From the NCBI GenBank assembly GCA_910585415.1, contig CAJUDT010000016.1, forward strand, positions 22,374 to 33,223: a stretch of 10,850 nt of DNA, in the 5' to 3' direction. Positions within the stretch are counted from its first letter, which is position 1. The number at the start of each line of letters is the position of its first letter. Source of the DNA: an uncultured Flavonifractor sp. (lineage in GTDB: Bacteria; Bacillota; Clostridia; Oscillospirales; Oscillospiraceae). The position numbers and the translations under genes are program-made. Below, in pieces: positions 1-6,139 of the stretch. The notes beneath the pieces are model-generated. The model was given only the letters and a program-made list of their open reading frames with translations. It was not told where the DNA came from and ran no database searches.

Positions 1-220
1 GGTAATGCTGCGGCTGCGGAGGGGGCTCTAAGGCCCGCCCTCCAACTGTGGGGTCCGGCGCACACGAGGGCCTTTGGAAGAAAGCGCCCGCTGGCCTGCG
101 CCCCTGCAAAGTCCCCTGTTTCCGCCTTGCCGGCGGCGGGCAAAGCCCTCAGCCGCAGGATGTTACGGTCTATTTTTTCCAGCTCCTAGAAAATATACCC
201 GCTTTGGCCGTAATTTAGCA
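1..220. other. Left-edge region with no supported gene
   Basis: No ORF here resembles a known protein. Plus-strand frame 1 stays open from the window edge to a TAG at 187-189, but the translation is Ala/Arg/Pro-rich and low in complexity, as expected from GC-rich non-coding DNA. Another frame ends at a TAA at 29-31, so the tail of an upstream gene could enter the window, but too few codons are visible to judge. The only structure seen is the GC-rich hairpin at 18-43. Confidence 0.5.
18..43 (+). other. GC-rich hairpin, possible end of an upstream transcript
   Basis: GGAGGG (18-23) pairs with CCCTCC (38-43). Inside it GGC (24-26) pairs with GCC (33-35) across a two-base bulge, leaving a six-base loop. 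The 3' flank has no T-run, so this is not a standard intrinsic terminator. It could be an RNA 3'-end structure for a gene upstream of the window or chance pairing in GC-rich DNA. Confidence 0.25.
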
Positions 221-248
221 TTGCATTTTTGAAAAGTTGTGGTACAAT
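221..248 (+). promoter_or_regulatory. Sigma-A-type promoter of the ferredoxin gene
   Basis: TTGCAT at 221-226 and TACAAT at 243-248 are separated by 16 bases and lie in a locally AT-rich stretch, about 30 bases before the ferredoxin start. Both hexamers are close to the housekeeping consensus. Transcription would begin near 255, leaving a short leader that contains the GGAGG at 266-270. Confidence 0.65.
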
Positions 249-278
249 AGCCTTAGTTTGAAATTGGAGGTGTTCCCA

Positions 279-449
279 ATGGCCTATGTCATCAGCAGCG
301 ACTGCGTAAGCTGCGGCGCTTGCTCCGACTCCTGCCCCGTCGGCGCGATCTCTCAGGGCGACGAGCATTTTGTCATCGACGCCGGCAGCTGCATCGATTG
401 CGGCTCCTGCGCTGGCACTTGCCCCACCGGCGCCATTTCCGAGGGCTGA
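279..449 (+). CDS. 2[4Fe-4S] clostridial-type ferredoxin
   Basis: A 56-residue soluble electron carrier. The two cysteine clusters typical of clostridial ferredoxins are complete: C9-x2-C12-x2-C15-x3-C19-P and C38-x2-C41-x2-C44-x3-C48-P. Each binds three ligands of one cubane and one ligand of the other. The length and the internal two-fold repeat match the small ferredoxins that pass low-potential electrons between pyruvate:ferredoxin oxidoreductase, hydrogenases and Rnf-type complexes; the actual partner cannot be read from this window. The ATG at 279 is chosen because GGAGG lies at 266-270, eight bases upstream, and the family begins right there. A longer frame from 237 would overlap the promoter. 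The gene is monocistronic, with its own promoter and terminator. Confidence 0.95.
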   Translation: MAYVISSDCVSCGACSDSCPVGAISQGDEHFVIDAGSCIDCGSCAGTCPTGAISEG

Positions 450-462
450 TTGCTACATGCAG

Positions 463-500
463 AAAACAGCGGCGCACCTTTCCGGTGCGCCGCTGTTTTT
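463..500 (+). terminator. Rho-independent terminator, likely bidirectional
   Basis: A perfect 13-bp stem joins 466-478 to 484-496 around a five-base loop (479-483), followed by a T-run (496-500). It begins 14 bases after the ferredoxin stop. Because it lies between convergent genes and the left flank is A-rich (463-466), it can also end the hydrolase transcript from the opposite strand, though the T-run on that side is shorter. Confidence 0.92.
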
Positions 501-532
501 CCATTTTATTGTCAATTGAACCGCCAGTTCCA

Positions 533-1495
533 TTATAAAGTCTCCAGCAAGAACCGCCCCACGCTTTCCATGGCCTCGTTGGCCTTTTTCATGGGGAACA
601 TCTGAAATACATGCCACAAATCGGTCCAGACCTCCAGCTTGCAGGGAACTCCGGCCTGCACCAGCCGGTCCCGTAGCCGGACGGAGTCGGAGAGCAGCAG
701 CTCGTTGGTCCCCGCCTGAATGAGGGTGGGGGGAAAGCCGTTCAGCTCCCCGAAGAGGGGGGAGAGGCGGTAGTCGGACCAGTTCTGCCCCCGTGCGTAG
801 GCGTCCCGGACGGCATAAATATAGTTGAGGGTGAGCACCGGGTCGATGTCCGCCCGCTCCTGATAGGATTTCCCGCTGGCCGTCATGTCGGTCCAGGGGG
901 AGAAGAGCACCAGAGTTCGGGGGAGCCTCCGCCCGGCGGCCTTGAGCAGGTGGGTGAGCACCAGGGCCAGGTTACCCCCGGCGGAGTCCCCAGCCGCCAC
1001 CACATCCCGGGCCCCATAGCCCTGGTACATCAGATAGTCCCATGCCTTCATGGCGTCCTCCACGGCGGCGGGATAGGGGAACTCAGGGGCCAGACGGTAT
1101 TCAAAGACCAGCACCGGCCAGCCGGTCACATGGGCCAGCTTAGAGGCCAGAATCCGGGAGTATCCCAGGGTGCCGCTGGTGTAGCCGCCCCCGTGGCAGT
1201 AGAGGATGCAGCGCCGCCGGTCATAGCCCCGCTGGGGCCGCACCCAGGCGGCGTTGAGACCGTCCAGCAAAAAGGGCTCCCAGCTCATGCCCGCCATAGG
1301 GGCGGTCAGGCGGCCCAAAAGCTCCTGCCCCTTGCGCTGCTTGTCCAAGTCGTCGGGGTCCATGGTCTCGGGCGTGGCGGCGGTATGGATGGCCCGCAGG
1401 GCCCGAAGAAAGGGGTCCAGACGGCGCTGCTCCGCCTGGCGCTGCTGCTCCGGTGTGTGGCGGATGAGCTTCATTCGGACGGGTTCGTGTTCCAT
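533..1495 (-). CDS. Alpha/beta-hydrolase fold-3 esterase (HSL-like family)
   Basis: A 320-residue cytoplasmic hydrolase of the hormone-sensitive-lipase/acetyl-esterase family, which cleaves small carboxyl esters; the true substrate is unknown. The oxyanion-hole motif HGGGY is at 101-105. The nucleophile elbow GDSAGG is at 169-174, with Ser171 as nucleophile. The acid is likely Glu265 in GTNELLLSD, where many relatives have Asp, and the catalytic His is likely His295 in the segment WTDLWHVF. No signal peptide is visible; residues 1-60 form a charged helical cap. The frame is open upstream to 1987, but that extension runs antisense into nusB and has no family resemblance. The start at 1495 is preceded by AGGAA five bases away. 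A later ATG at 1474 lacks a ribosome site. The gene is divergent from nusB and is not part of the housekeeping operon. Confidence 0.88.
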   Translation of the reverse strand: MEHEPVRMKLIRHTPEQQRQAEQRRLDPFLRALRAIHTAATPETMDPDDLDKQRKGQELLGRLTAPMAGMSWEPFLLDGLNAAWVRPQRGYDRRRCILYCHGGGYTSGTLGYSRILASKLAHVTGWPVLVFEYRLAPEFPYPAAVEDAMKAWDYLMYQGYGARDVVAAGDSAGGNLALVLTHLLKAAGRRLPRTLVLFSPWTDMTASGKSYQERADIDPVLTLNYIYAVRDAYARGQNWSDYRLSPLFGELNGFPPTLIQAGTNELLLSDSVRLRDRLVQAGVPCKLEVWTDLWHVFQMFPMKKANEAMESVGRFLLETL

Positions 1496-1601
1496 GAGAT
1501 TTCCTGCTTTCTTACAATCTGTGCCGGTTGGTTGAACGGGTACGGCAGGACCCGGCGGTGCCAGACGGTCTGAGATGCTGGCCGTTTGCGTGGTGAAAAG
1601 C

Positions 1602-1610
1602 ATTATAGCA
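1602..1610 (-). promoter_or_regulatory. Extended -10 promoter for the esterase gene
   Basis: Read on the minus strand, 1610 to 1602 is TGCTATAAT, a perfect extended -10 element. The matching -35 position, near 1630-1625, is poor (TTTTCT), which is typical when TGn compensates. Transcription would begin near 1595, giving a leader of about 100 bases before the ATG at 1495. No clear operator or riboswitch was seen in that leader. Confidence 0.6.
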
Positions 1611-1700
1611 TGATCTGAGGGGAAAGAAAAGCGGAAAATAAGATGGACGCCCCTTTGTGAATCAATGAAATTCCTCTTCCATTTTCCCCCGAACTTGTTG

Positions 1701-1706
1701 TATAAT
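1701..1706 (+). promoter_or_regulatory. -10 element of the nusB-argR operon promoter
   Basis: A perfect TATAAT at 1701-1706 lies in an AT-rich stretch 63 bases before the nusB start. The -35 region (about 1677-1683) matches the consensus poorly. This is the only good promoter seen ahead of the plus-strand gene series, so it probably drives the operon, with a start near 1713. Confidence 0.6.
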
Positions 1707-1737
1707 AAAAGGCAACTGTGTGTATTAAAAATTACCT

Positions 1738-1753
1738 GCGGCAGAATTGCCGC
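1738..1753 (+). other. Small leader hairpin just before the nusB ribosome site
   Basis: GCGGCA (1738-1743) and TGCCGC (1748-1753) form a perfect six-bp stem with loop GAAT. It ends four bases before the GGAGGA at 1757-1762. It has no T-run, so it is not a terminator. It might tune nusB translation or protect the 5' end, but this is only inferred from position. Confidence 0.35.
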
Positions 1754-1768
1754 CCTGGAGGAAACATC

Positions 1769-2290
1769 ATGACCAGAATCATGACCAGAACTGCCGCCCG
1801 TGAGATCGCCGTCCATTTTTCCTTTGAGCTGTGCTTTACCGGCCAGAGCCCGGATGAGCTGCTGGAGGAAGCGCTGACCCGCAAAACCTTCGCCTCTATC
1901 GGAGAAGAGGAACCCTTGTACGCCGAATTTCCCAATGAAATCCAGCGGGCCTATATCAGCGCCCTGGTAAAGGGTGTGTATGACCACATGCCGGAGCTGG
2001 ACGAGTATATTTCAAAGTACGCCATCGGCTGGAAGTTCTCCCGGCTCAACCGGGTGGCAATCTCCATCATGCGGGTGGCCATGTACGAGATTTTGTATAT
2101 GCAGGACATACCCAATGCCGCCGCCATCAACGAGGCCGTGGAGCTCACCAAGCACTATGAAGAGCCTGAGGTGGCCTCCTTTGTCAACGGGATTCTGGGC
2201 TCTTTCGTCCGGGGAGAGACGATCCCGGACCCGGTGGGTCTGGGGGCCCAGGCTCCCGCTGCTGGGGTTCAAGAGGGGGAGACACTGTGA
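1769..2290 (+). CDS. nusB: Transcription antitermination factor NusB
   Basis: 173 residues. NusB is an all-helical RNA-binding protein that joins NusE (S10) on boxA RNA during rRNA antitermination. Family marks seen are the Arg-rich N-terminal helix (RTAAREIAVHF, 7-17), the central W88-x2-SRLNRVA segment followed by IMRVAMYEILY (100-110), IPNAAAINEAVELTKHY (114-130) and FVNGILGSFV (138-147). The conserved domain ends near 148; a Pro/Gly/Ala-rich tail to 173 looks unstructured and longer than usual. The ATG at 1769 follows GGAGGA (1757-1762) by six bases. A second in-frame ATG at 1781 lies in a perfect tandem copy of the first start region (12-mers at 1766-1777 and 1778-1789), so MTRI may be a duplicated addition. 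It is the first gene of the operon and its stop overlaps the next start (GTGA). Confidence 0.94.
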   Translation: MTRIMTRTAAREIAVHFSFELCFTGQSPDELLEEALTRKTFASIGEEEPLYAEFPNEIQRAYISALVKGVYDHMPELDEYISKYAIGWKFSRLNRVAISIMRVAMYEILYMQDIPNAAAINEAVELTKHYEEPEVASFVNGILGSFVRGETIPDPVGLGAQAPAAGVQEGETL

Positions 2291-3240
2291 GCCTGCGGGC
2301 CCTGGGGCTGGACACCAGCAATTATACCACCTCTGCGGCGGTCTTTGACGGCGTCAGAGGCTTCAACGCCGGGCGGCTGCTGGATGTGCGGCCCGGTGAA
2401 CTGGGTTTGCGGCAGTCCGACGCCCTCTTTCAGCACGTCAAGCACCTGCCGGGGCGGTTTGCCGCCCTGCGGGAGCGGGGCGTGTTGGAGGACTTGGCTG
2501 TGGTGGGGGCCTCCACCCGGCCCAGGGCGGTGGAGGGCTCCTATATGCCCTGCTTCCTGGCGGGGGAGGGCCAGGGGAGGACCCTGGCGGATACCCTGGG
2601 GGTACCCTTCTGCCCGGTGTCCCATCAGCAGGGACATTTGGCCGCTGCCGCATGGTCGGCGGGACGGCTGGAGCTGCTGGACGCGCCCTTTTTGGCCTGG
2701 CACCTGTCTGGCGGCACCACGGAGCTTTTATATGTGGAGCCGGAGGGGTACAATGTAAGGGCACAGTGCATCGGCGGCACCAGCGACATCTCCGCCGGAC
2801 AGCTCATCGACCGCACCGGTGTACGGCTGGGCCTGCCCTTTCCGGCGGGGAGGGCAGTGGACGCCCTGGCCCGGGAGGGCGGCGGAGTCCAGGGATTTCC
2901 TGTAAAGCTGAATGACTTGACATTCTCCCTGTCCGGCATGGAAAATAAGGTCAAGGCGATGGCGGAGGGGGGAGAGGCTCCCGCCCGGATTGCCCGCTTT
3001 GCCCTGGAGACCGTGGTGCAGACCGTCCGGCGGGTGACGGTGGAGGCCCAGAACCGTTATCCCGGCCTGCCGGTGCTGTGCTCCGGCGGGGTGGCCTCCA
3101 ATTCCCGGCTGCGGTATGTGCTGACAGAGTTCTGTCAGGCCCTGTTTGCCCAGCCGGAGTATTCCACCGATAACGCCATGGGCCCCGCCATTCTGGCTTG
3201 GCGCATGATTGCGGCGGATTTACCCTCCGGCGCAGAATAG
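2287..3240 (+). CDS. TsaD/Kae1-like (peptidase M22 family) paralogue
   Basis: 317 residues with the ASKHA ATPase fold of the TsaD/Kae1 family. True TsaD makes the N6-threonylcarbamoyl modification of tRNA A37. Here the phosphate-1 motif reads LGLDTSNYTTSA (6-17) rather than the GIETSCDET form of canonical TsaD. The metal-site histidines are kept as H113-QQG-H117 and the distal Asp as D295 in STDNAMG. SGGTTE (141-146) and GGVASNSRLR (267-276) are the other nucleotide-site motifs. Active-site residues look intact, so a metal- and nucleotide-binding enzyme is likely, but its substrate is unknown. Old labels such as O-sialoglycoprotein endopeptidase should not be trusted. The GTG start at 2287 overlaps the nusB stop by four bases and follows a G-rich ribosome site near 2273-2280, implying coupled translation. 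I see it as a paralogue, not the genome's tsaD. Confidence 0.85.
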   Translation: MSLRALGLDTSNYTTSAAVFDGVRGFNAGRLLDVRPGELGLRQSDALFQHVKHLPGRFAALRERGVLEDLAVVGASTRPRAVEGSYMPCFLAGEGQGRTLADTLGVPFCPVSHQQGHLAAAAWSAGRLELLDAPFLAWHLSGGTTELLYVEPEGYNVRAQCIGGTSDISAGQLIDRTGVRLGLPFPAGRAVDALAREGGGVQGFPVKLNDLTFSLSGMENKVKAMAEGGEAPARIARFALETVVQTVRRVTVEAQNRYPGLPVLCSGGVASNSRLRYVLTEFCQALFAQPEYSTDNAMGPAILAWRMIAADLPSGAE

Positions 3241-3261
3241 ATTCCAAAGGAGGAGAACTGT

Positions 3262-3681
3262 GTGGAGCAGAGGGAAGCTGTAATTTGCCTGTGGTTTGAG
3301 ATGTGGCTGAAGAAAGTAGACTTGGGGATAACCAAGCTGTTTTCGGACGGTGCAGTCTATGTAGAGAGCTGGGGGCCCCGGTATGAGGGAGCGGCTAAAA
3401 TCAAGCTGTGGTTTGATGAGTGGAACCGCCGCGGAACGGTGGTGCAGTGGGAAATTAAGCAGTTTATCCACAGCGAAAAGCAGACGATTACAGAGTGGAA
3501 GTTCAAGGCTGAGATGGACAGTGGAAGCGTGGAAGAATTTGACGGGGTGTCCCTGGTCGAATGGAGCCAGGAGGGTAAAATCGTATTTTTGAAAGAATTT
3601 GGGTGCAATATCCACAACTATGACCCCTATCAAGCTGGTGATAAGCCGCAATTCCGCGAGGAAGCAACCTTATGGTTTTAA
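3262..3681 (+). CDS. NTF2/SnoaL-like small protein
   Basis: 139 residues with the pattern of the NTF2-like cone fold: an N-terminal helix (about 6-27), a Phe/Tyr-rich strand with DGAVYVESWG (29-38), a helical segment KIKLWFDEW (46-54), then alternating strands rich in Trp, Phe and Glu up to about 113 (VVQWEIKQF, ITEWKFKAEM, KIVFLKEF). Members range from enzymes (isomerases, dehydratases) to ligand-binding proteins, so no reaction is assigned. No signal peptide or membrane segment is seen. The GTG start at 3262 follows a strong AAAGGAGG (3246-3253) by eight bases. It lies 21 bases after the TsaD-like gene and 12 before xseA. Base composition is lower in GC than its neighbours: the 60 bases at 3481-3540 have 28 G/C, against 46 at 2461-2520, hinting at later insertion into the operon. 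Confidence 0.75.
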   Translation: MEQREAVICLWFEMWLKKVDLGITKLFSDGAVYVESWGPRYEGAAKIKLWFDEWNRRGTVVQWEIKQFIHSEKQTITEWKFKAEMDSGSVEEFDGVSLVEWSQEGKIVFLKEFGCNIHNYDPYQAGDKPQFREEATLWF

Positions 3682-3693
3682 GGAGGGCACAGT

Positions 3694-4923
3694 ATGAATG
3701 AGTCGCCGGTCTACAGTGTCACCCAGGTCAACCAATACATCAAGGGCCTGCTGGACCAGGACCAGACAATGACCGCCCTCTATGTCCGGGGGGAGGTTTC
3801 CAACTACAAGGCCTACCCCTCAGGCCACCACTATTTTTCCCTCAAGGACGCTGGAGGGGCCATCCGGTGCGTCATGTTCCGGCGGGAGGCGGTCTCTCTG
3901 CGCTTCCGGCCGGAGAACGGCATGAAGGTGCTGGCCTTTGGCCGGGTGACGGTCTTTCCCAGGGACGGACAGTATCAGCTCTACTGCTCCGCCCTCACCC
4001 CCGACGGGGTGGGAGACCTCCATGTGGCCTTTGAGCAGCTGAAGCAGAAGCTCTATGAGGAGGGCCTCTTTGAGGCGGCCCACAAGAAGCCGCTTCCCCG
4101 CTTCCCGGAAAAAATTGCCCTCATCACATCCCCGGCAGGGGCGGCGGTGCGGGATATGCTGCGCATTTTGGAGGCCCGCTGGCCTCTGGCGGAGGTGTGC
4201 ATCATCCCCGTGCGGGTCCAGGGGGCGGAGGCCCCCGGTGAGATTGCCGGAGCCATCGCCTGGGCCAATCAGCATCGGGCGGCGGACCTGCTCATCACCG
4301 GCCGCGGGGGAGGATCCATGGAGGACCTCTGGGCGTTTAACGAGGAAATCGTGGCGCGGGCTATCTATGCCTCGGATATCCCGATTATTTCCGCCGTGGG
4401 CCACGAGCCGGATGTGACCATTGCCGACTTTGCGGCGGACCTCCGTGCGGCCACACCCTCCAACGCCGCCGAACTGGCGGTGCCCGACCAGAACGAGATT
4501 TACGCCGGCCTGTGGGGTCTGGGGGACCGGCTGGGCCGGGCCATGTCCCGGCAGCTGGAGGCCGGACGGGCCGCTCTGGAGCGGGCCAGGCGGTGCCGGG
4601 TGCTACAGGAGCCCATGGGCTATGTGGACGACAAGCGGGTGCTGCTGGACTACCAGCGGGAGCGGCTGGCCCACGGTCTGCGGGGCGCCCTGAGCCGGGA
4701 GCGGGAGCGGTTCGCCCGCGGTGCGGCGGCGCTGGATGCCCTGAGCCCCTTAAAGGTCCTGGGCCGGGGGTATGGGATTCCCCGGCGGACAGATGGGGGC
4801 GTCATCCGCTCGGTGAAAGAGGTGGACACCGGCGATGGGCTGGAGCTGCGTCTGTCGGACGGAAGCCTGACCTGCACGGTGCTGGACAAGCGGACAGACA
4901 GGCGCTCTAAGAGCCGCGCCTGA
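3694..4923 (+). CDS. xseA: Exodeoxyribonuclease VII large subunit
   Basis: 409 residues; the catalytic and DNA-binding subunit of exonuclease VII, which degrades single-stranded DNA from both ends in repair. Residues 1-100 form the N-terminal OB fold (YVRGEVSNYK, HHYFSLKD, then strands to about 100). The catalytic domain follows, with IALITSPAGAAVRDML (141-156), GRGGGSMEDLWAFNE (203-217), SAVGHEPDVTIADFAADLRA (233-252) and TPSNAAE (254-260). A charged coiled-coil stretch runs through about 270-345, and the C-terminal LSPLKVLGRGYGI (350-362) and a beta segment finish the protein. It is somewhat shorter than Escherichia coli XseA, mainly in the coiled coil. The ATG at 3694 follows AGGAGGG (3681-3687), which begins at the last base of the preceding stop codon. 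xseB follows 69 bases later. Confidence 0.97.
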   Translation: MNESPVYSVTQVNQYIKGLLDQDQTMTALYVRGEVSNYKAYPSGHHYFSLKDAGGAIRCVMFRREAVSLRFRPENGMKVLAFGRVTVFPRDGQYQLYCSALTPDGVGDLHVAFEQLKQKLYEEGLFEAAHKKPLPRFPEKIALITSPAGAAVRDMLRILEARWPLAEVCIIPVRVQGAEAPGEIAGAIAWANQHRAADLLITGRGGGSMEDLWAFNEEIVARAIYASDIPIISAVGHEPDVTIADFAADLRAATPSNAAELAVPDQNEIYAGLWGLGDRLGRAMSRQLEAGRAALERARRCRVLQEPMGYVDDKRVLLDYQRERLAHGLRGALSRERERFARGAAALDALSPLKVLGRGYGIPRRTDGGVIRSVKEVDTGDGLELRLSDGSLTCTVLDKRTDRRSKSRA

Positions 4924-4992
4924 GTCATATTACAAGGGCGGTTTGCCCGGCGAAGATAGGGCGGGCCTCAGAGGCCGCCCGAAGGAGGAACT
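4924..4992 (+). other. xseA-xseB spacer with two small hairpins
   Basis: The longest gap inside the operon. GGGC (4936-4939) can pair with GCCC (4945-4948). A second hairpin pairs the GGGCGGGCC around 4959-4967 with GGCCGCCC (4973-4980) with one bulged G. Neither has a T-run. The second ends just before the AAGGAGG (4982-4988) of xseB, so it could affect xseB translation or mRNA processing. No promoter was recognised. Confidence 0.35.
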
Positions 4993-5232
4993 ATGGCGGA
5001 GAAAAAGCTGACATTTGAGCAGGCCATGGGCCGCTTGGAGGAAATTGTAAGCCTGCTGGAGCGGGGGGAGGCCCCCCTGGAGGAAGCCCTGAGCCTCTTT
5101 GAGGAAGGGACGGCCCTGCTGAAAAAGTGCTCGGGCCAGCTGGACCGGGCGGAGCAGAAGGTGGTCAAGCTCCTGGCGGGACCCAAGGGGGAGCCGGAAG
5201 CGGTCCCCTTCGGCGGGGAGGTGGGGACATGA
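4993..5232 (+). CDS. xseB: Exodeoxyribonuclease VII small subunit
   Basis: 79 residues, the usual length for XseB. The small subunit is a helical hairpin; several copies wrap the XseA coiled coil to form exonuclease VII. The conserved segment TFEQAMGRLEEIVSLLERGE (7-26) is followed by PLEEALSLFEEGTALLKKC (28-46) and a second heptad-like helix to about 61. The last 18 residues are Gly/Pro-rich and probably disordered; they also encode the ribosome site of ispA. The ATG at 4993 has AAGGAGG at 4982-4988, four bases upstream. The stop overlaps the ispA start as ATGA (5229-5232), so the two are translationally coupled. Confidence 0.96.
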   Translation: MAEKKLTFEQAMGRLEEIVSLLERGEAPLEEALSLFEEGTALLKKCSGQLDRAEQKVVKLLAGPKGEPEAVPFGGEVGT

Positions 5233-6107
5233 CCAGTCAGGAGCAGCTGAACGCCCACCGAGCCCTGGCGGAGGGCTGGCTGGGCCGGTGCCTCCGGAAC
5301 CGGGAGCCCCGCGGGGACCTTTATGACGCGATGGAGTACAGCCTTCTGGCTGGAGGCAAGCGCATCCGGCCGGTGCTGACGTTGGAATGCTGCCGCATGT
5401 GCGGGGGAGAGCCGGAGACGGCCCTGCCCCTGGCGGGCGCGGTGGAGATGATTCACACCTATTCCCTGATTCACGACGACCTGCCCTGCATGGACGACGA
5501 CGACCTGCGCCGGGGCCGCCCCACCAATCACAAGGTCTATGGAGAGGCCACCGCCGTGCTGGCGGGGGACGCCCTTCTAACTGCCGCCTTCGAGGTCATT
5601 TTGGATGCCGGGAGCCTGCCGCCGGAGCGCCTCCTGACAGCGGCGGCGGTCCTGGCCCGCGCGGCTGGAGGCTGGGGGATGGTGGGCGGACAAGTCCTGG
5701 ATATGGCGGGGGAGGGGCACGCCCTGAGCCTGTCTGAGGTGGAGGAGCTCCAGCGGATGAAAACCGGGGCTCTCATTACGGCGGCGGCGGAAATGGGCTG
5801 CGTTGCGGCGGGAGGCGCTCAGGAGCAGCGCGCGGCGGTCCGCCGGTATGCGGAAAAGCTGGGGCTGGCCTTTCAGATTCAGGACGATATCCTGGACGTG
5901 GTGGGGAATGCCGCCGCGCTGGGCAAGTCCGTGGGCTCCGACGCCCGCAGTGAAAAGACCACCTTTGTCACCCTCAAGGGGGTGGAGACCTGCCGGAAGC
6001 TGGTCCGCCGCCTGACGGAGGAGGCCAAGGAGGCCCTGGCGGTATTTGGATGTGAGAAGGAGCACCTGTGCTGGCTGGCGGACAGTCTGGCCAGCCGGGA
6101 AACATAG
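5229..6107 (+). CDS. ispA: Farnesyl diphosphate synthase-type polyprenyl synthase
   Basis: 292 residues; a class I trans-prenyltransferase condensing IPP with DMAPP and GPP to give farnesyl diphosphate, the precursor of undecaprenyl phosphate and quinone tails. The first Asp-rich motif is D83-D84-x4-D89 in IHDDLPCMDDDDLRRG (81-96); the two extra residues are typical of bacterial farnesyl synthases. The second is D219-D220-x2-D223 in FQIQDDILDVVG (215-226). GGKRIRP (42-48) binds IPP and GQVLDM (154-159) is also conserved. Tyr78, five residues before the first motif, fits a short-chain product, though geranylgeranyl diphosphate cannot be excluded. The ATG at 5229 is chosen over an upstream in-frame start at 5127 because the family begins here and it forms the ATGA overlap with xseB. 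Confidence 0.95.
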   Translation: MTSQEQLNAHRALAEGWLGRCLRNREPRGDLYDAMEYSLLAGGKRIRPVLTLECCRMCGGEPETALPLAGAVEMIHTYSLIHDDLPCMDDDDLRRGRPTNHKVYGEATAVLAGDALLTAAFEVILDAGSLPPERLLTAAAVLARAAGGWGMVGGQVLDMAGEGHALSLSEVEELQRMKTGALITAAAEMGCVAAGGAQEQRAAVRRYAEKLGLAFQIQDDILDVVGNAAALGKSVGSDARSEKTTFVTLKGVETCRKLVRRLTEEAKEALAVFGCEKEHLCWLADSLASRET

Positions 6108-6139
6108 AGAGAAGCAGCATAGCAAGGAGAAGTGTCTGA

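Noticed and set aside
1..189. Frame 1 open from the left edge as the tail of a gene
   Set aside because: Its Ala/Arg/Pro-rich translation has no recognisable domain, and open frames are expected by chance at this GC content.
950..1573. Long plus-strand open frame (207 codons) opposite the esterase
   Set aside because: It is antisense to a clear hydrolase, rich in Gly/His/Val/Gln with no domain pattern, and has no ribosome site; a GC-rich shadow frame.
1633..1687. Inverted repeat GGAAAAT / ATTTTCC in the divergent promoter region
   Set aside because: Seven bp arms 41 bases apart in AT-rich DNA; too likely by chance to call an operator.
1496..1987. N-terminal extension of the esterase frame up to 1987
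   Set aside because: It runs antisense through the nusB promoter and start and shows no hydrolase resemblance; a promoter at 1602-1610 and a ribosome site favour the start at 1495.
2269..2764. Minus-strand open frames under the TsaD-like gene
   Set aside because: Pro/Gly/Arg-rich complements of a clear plus-strand gene with no motifs.
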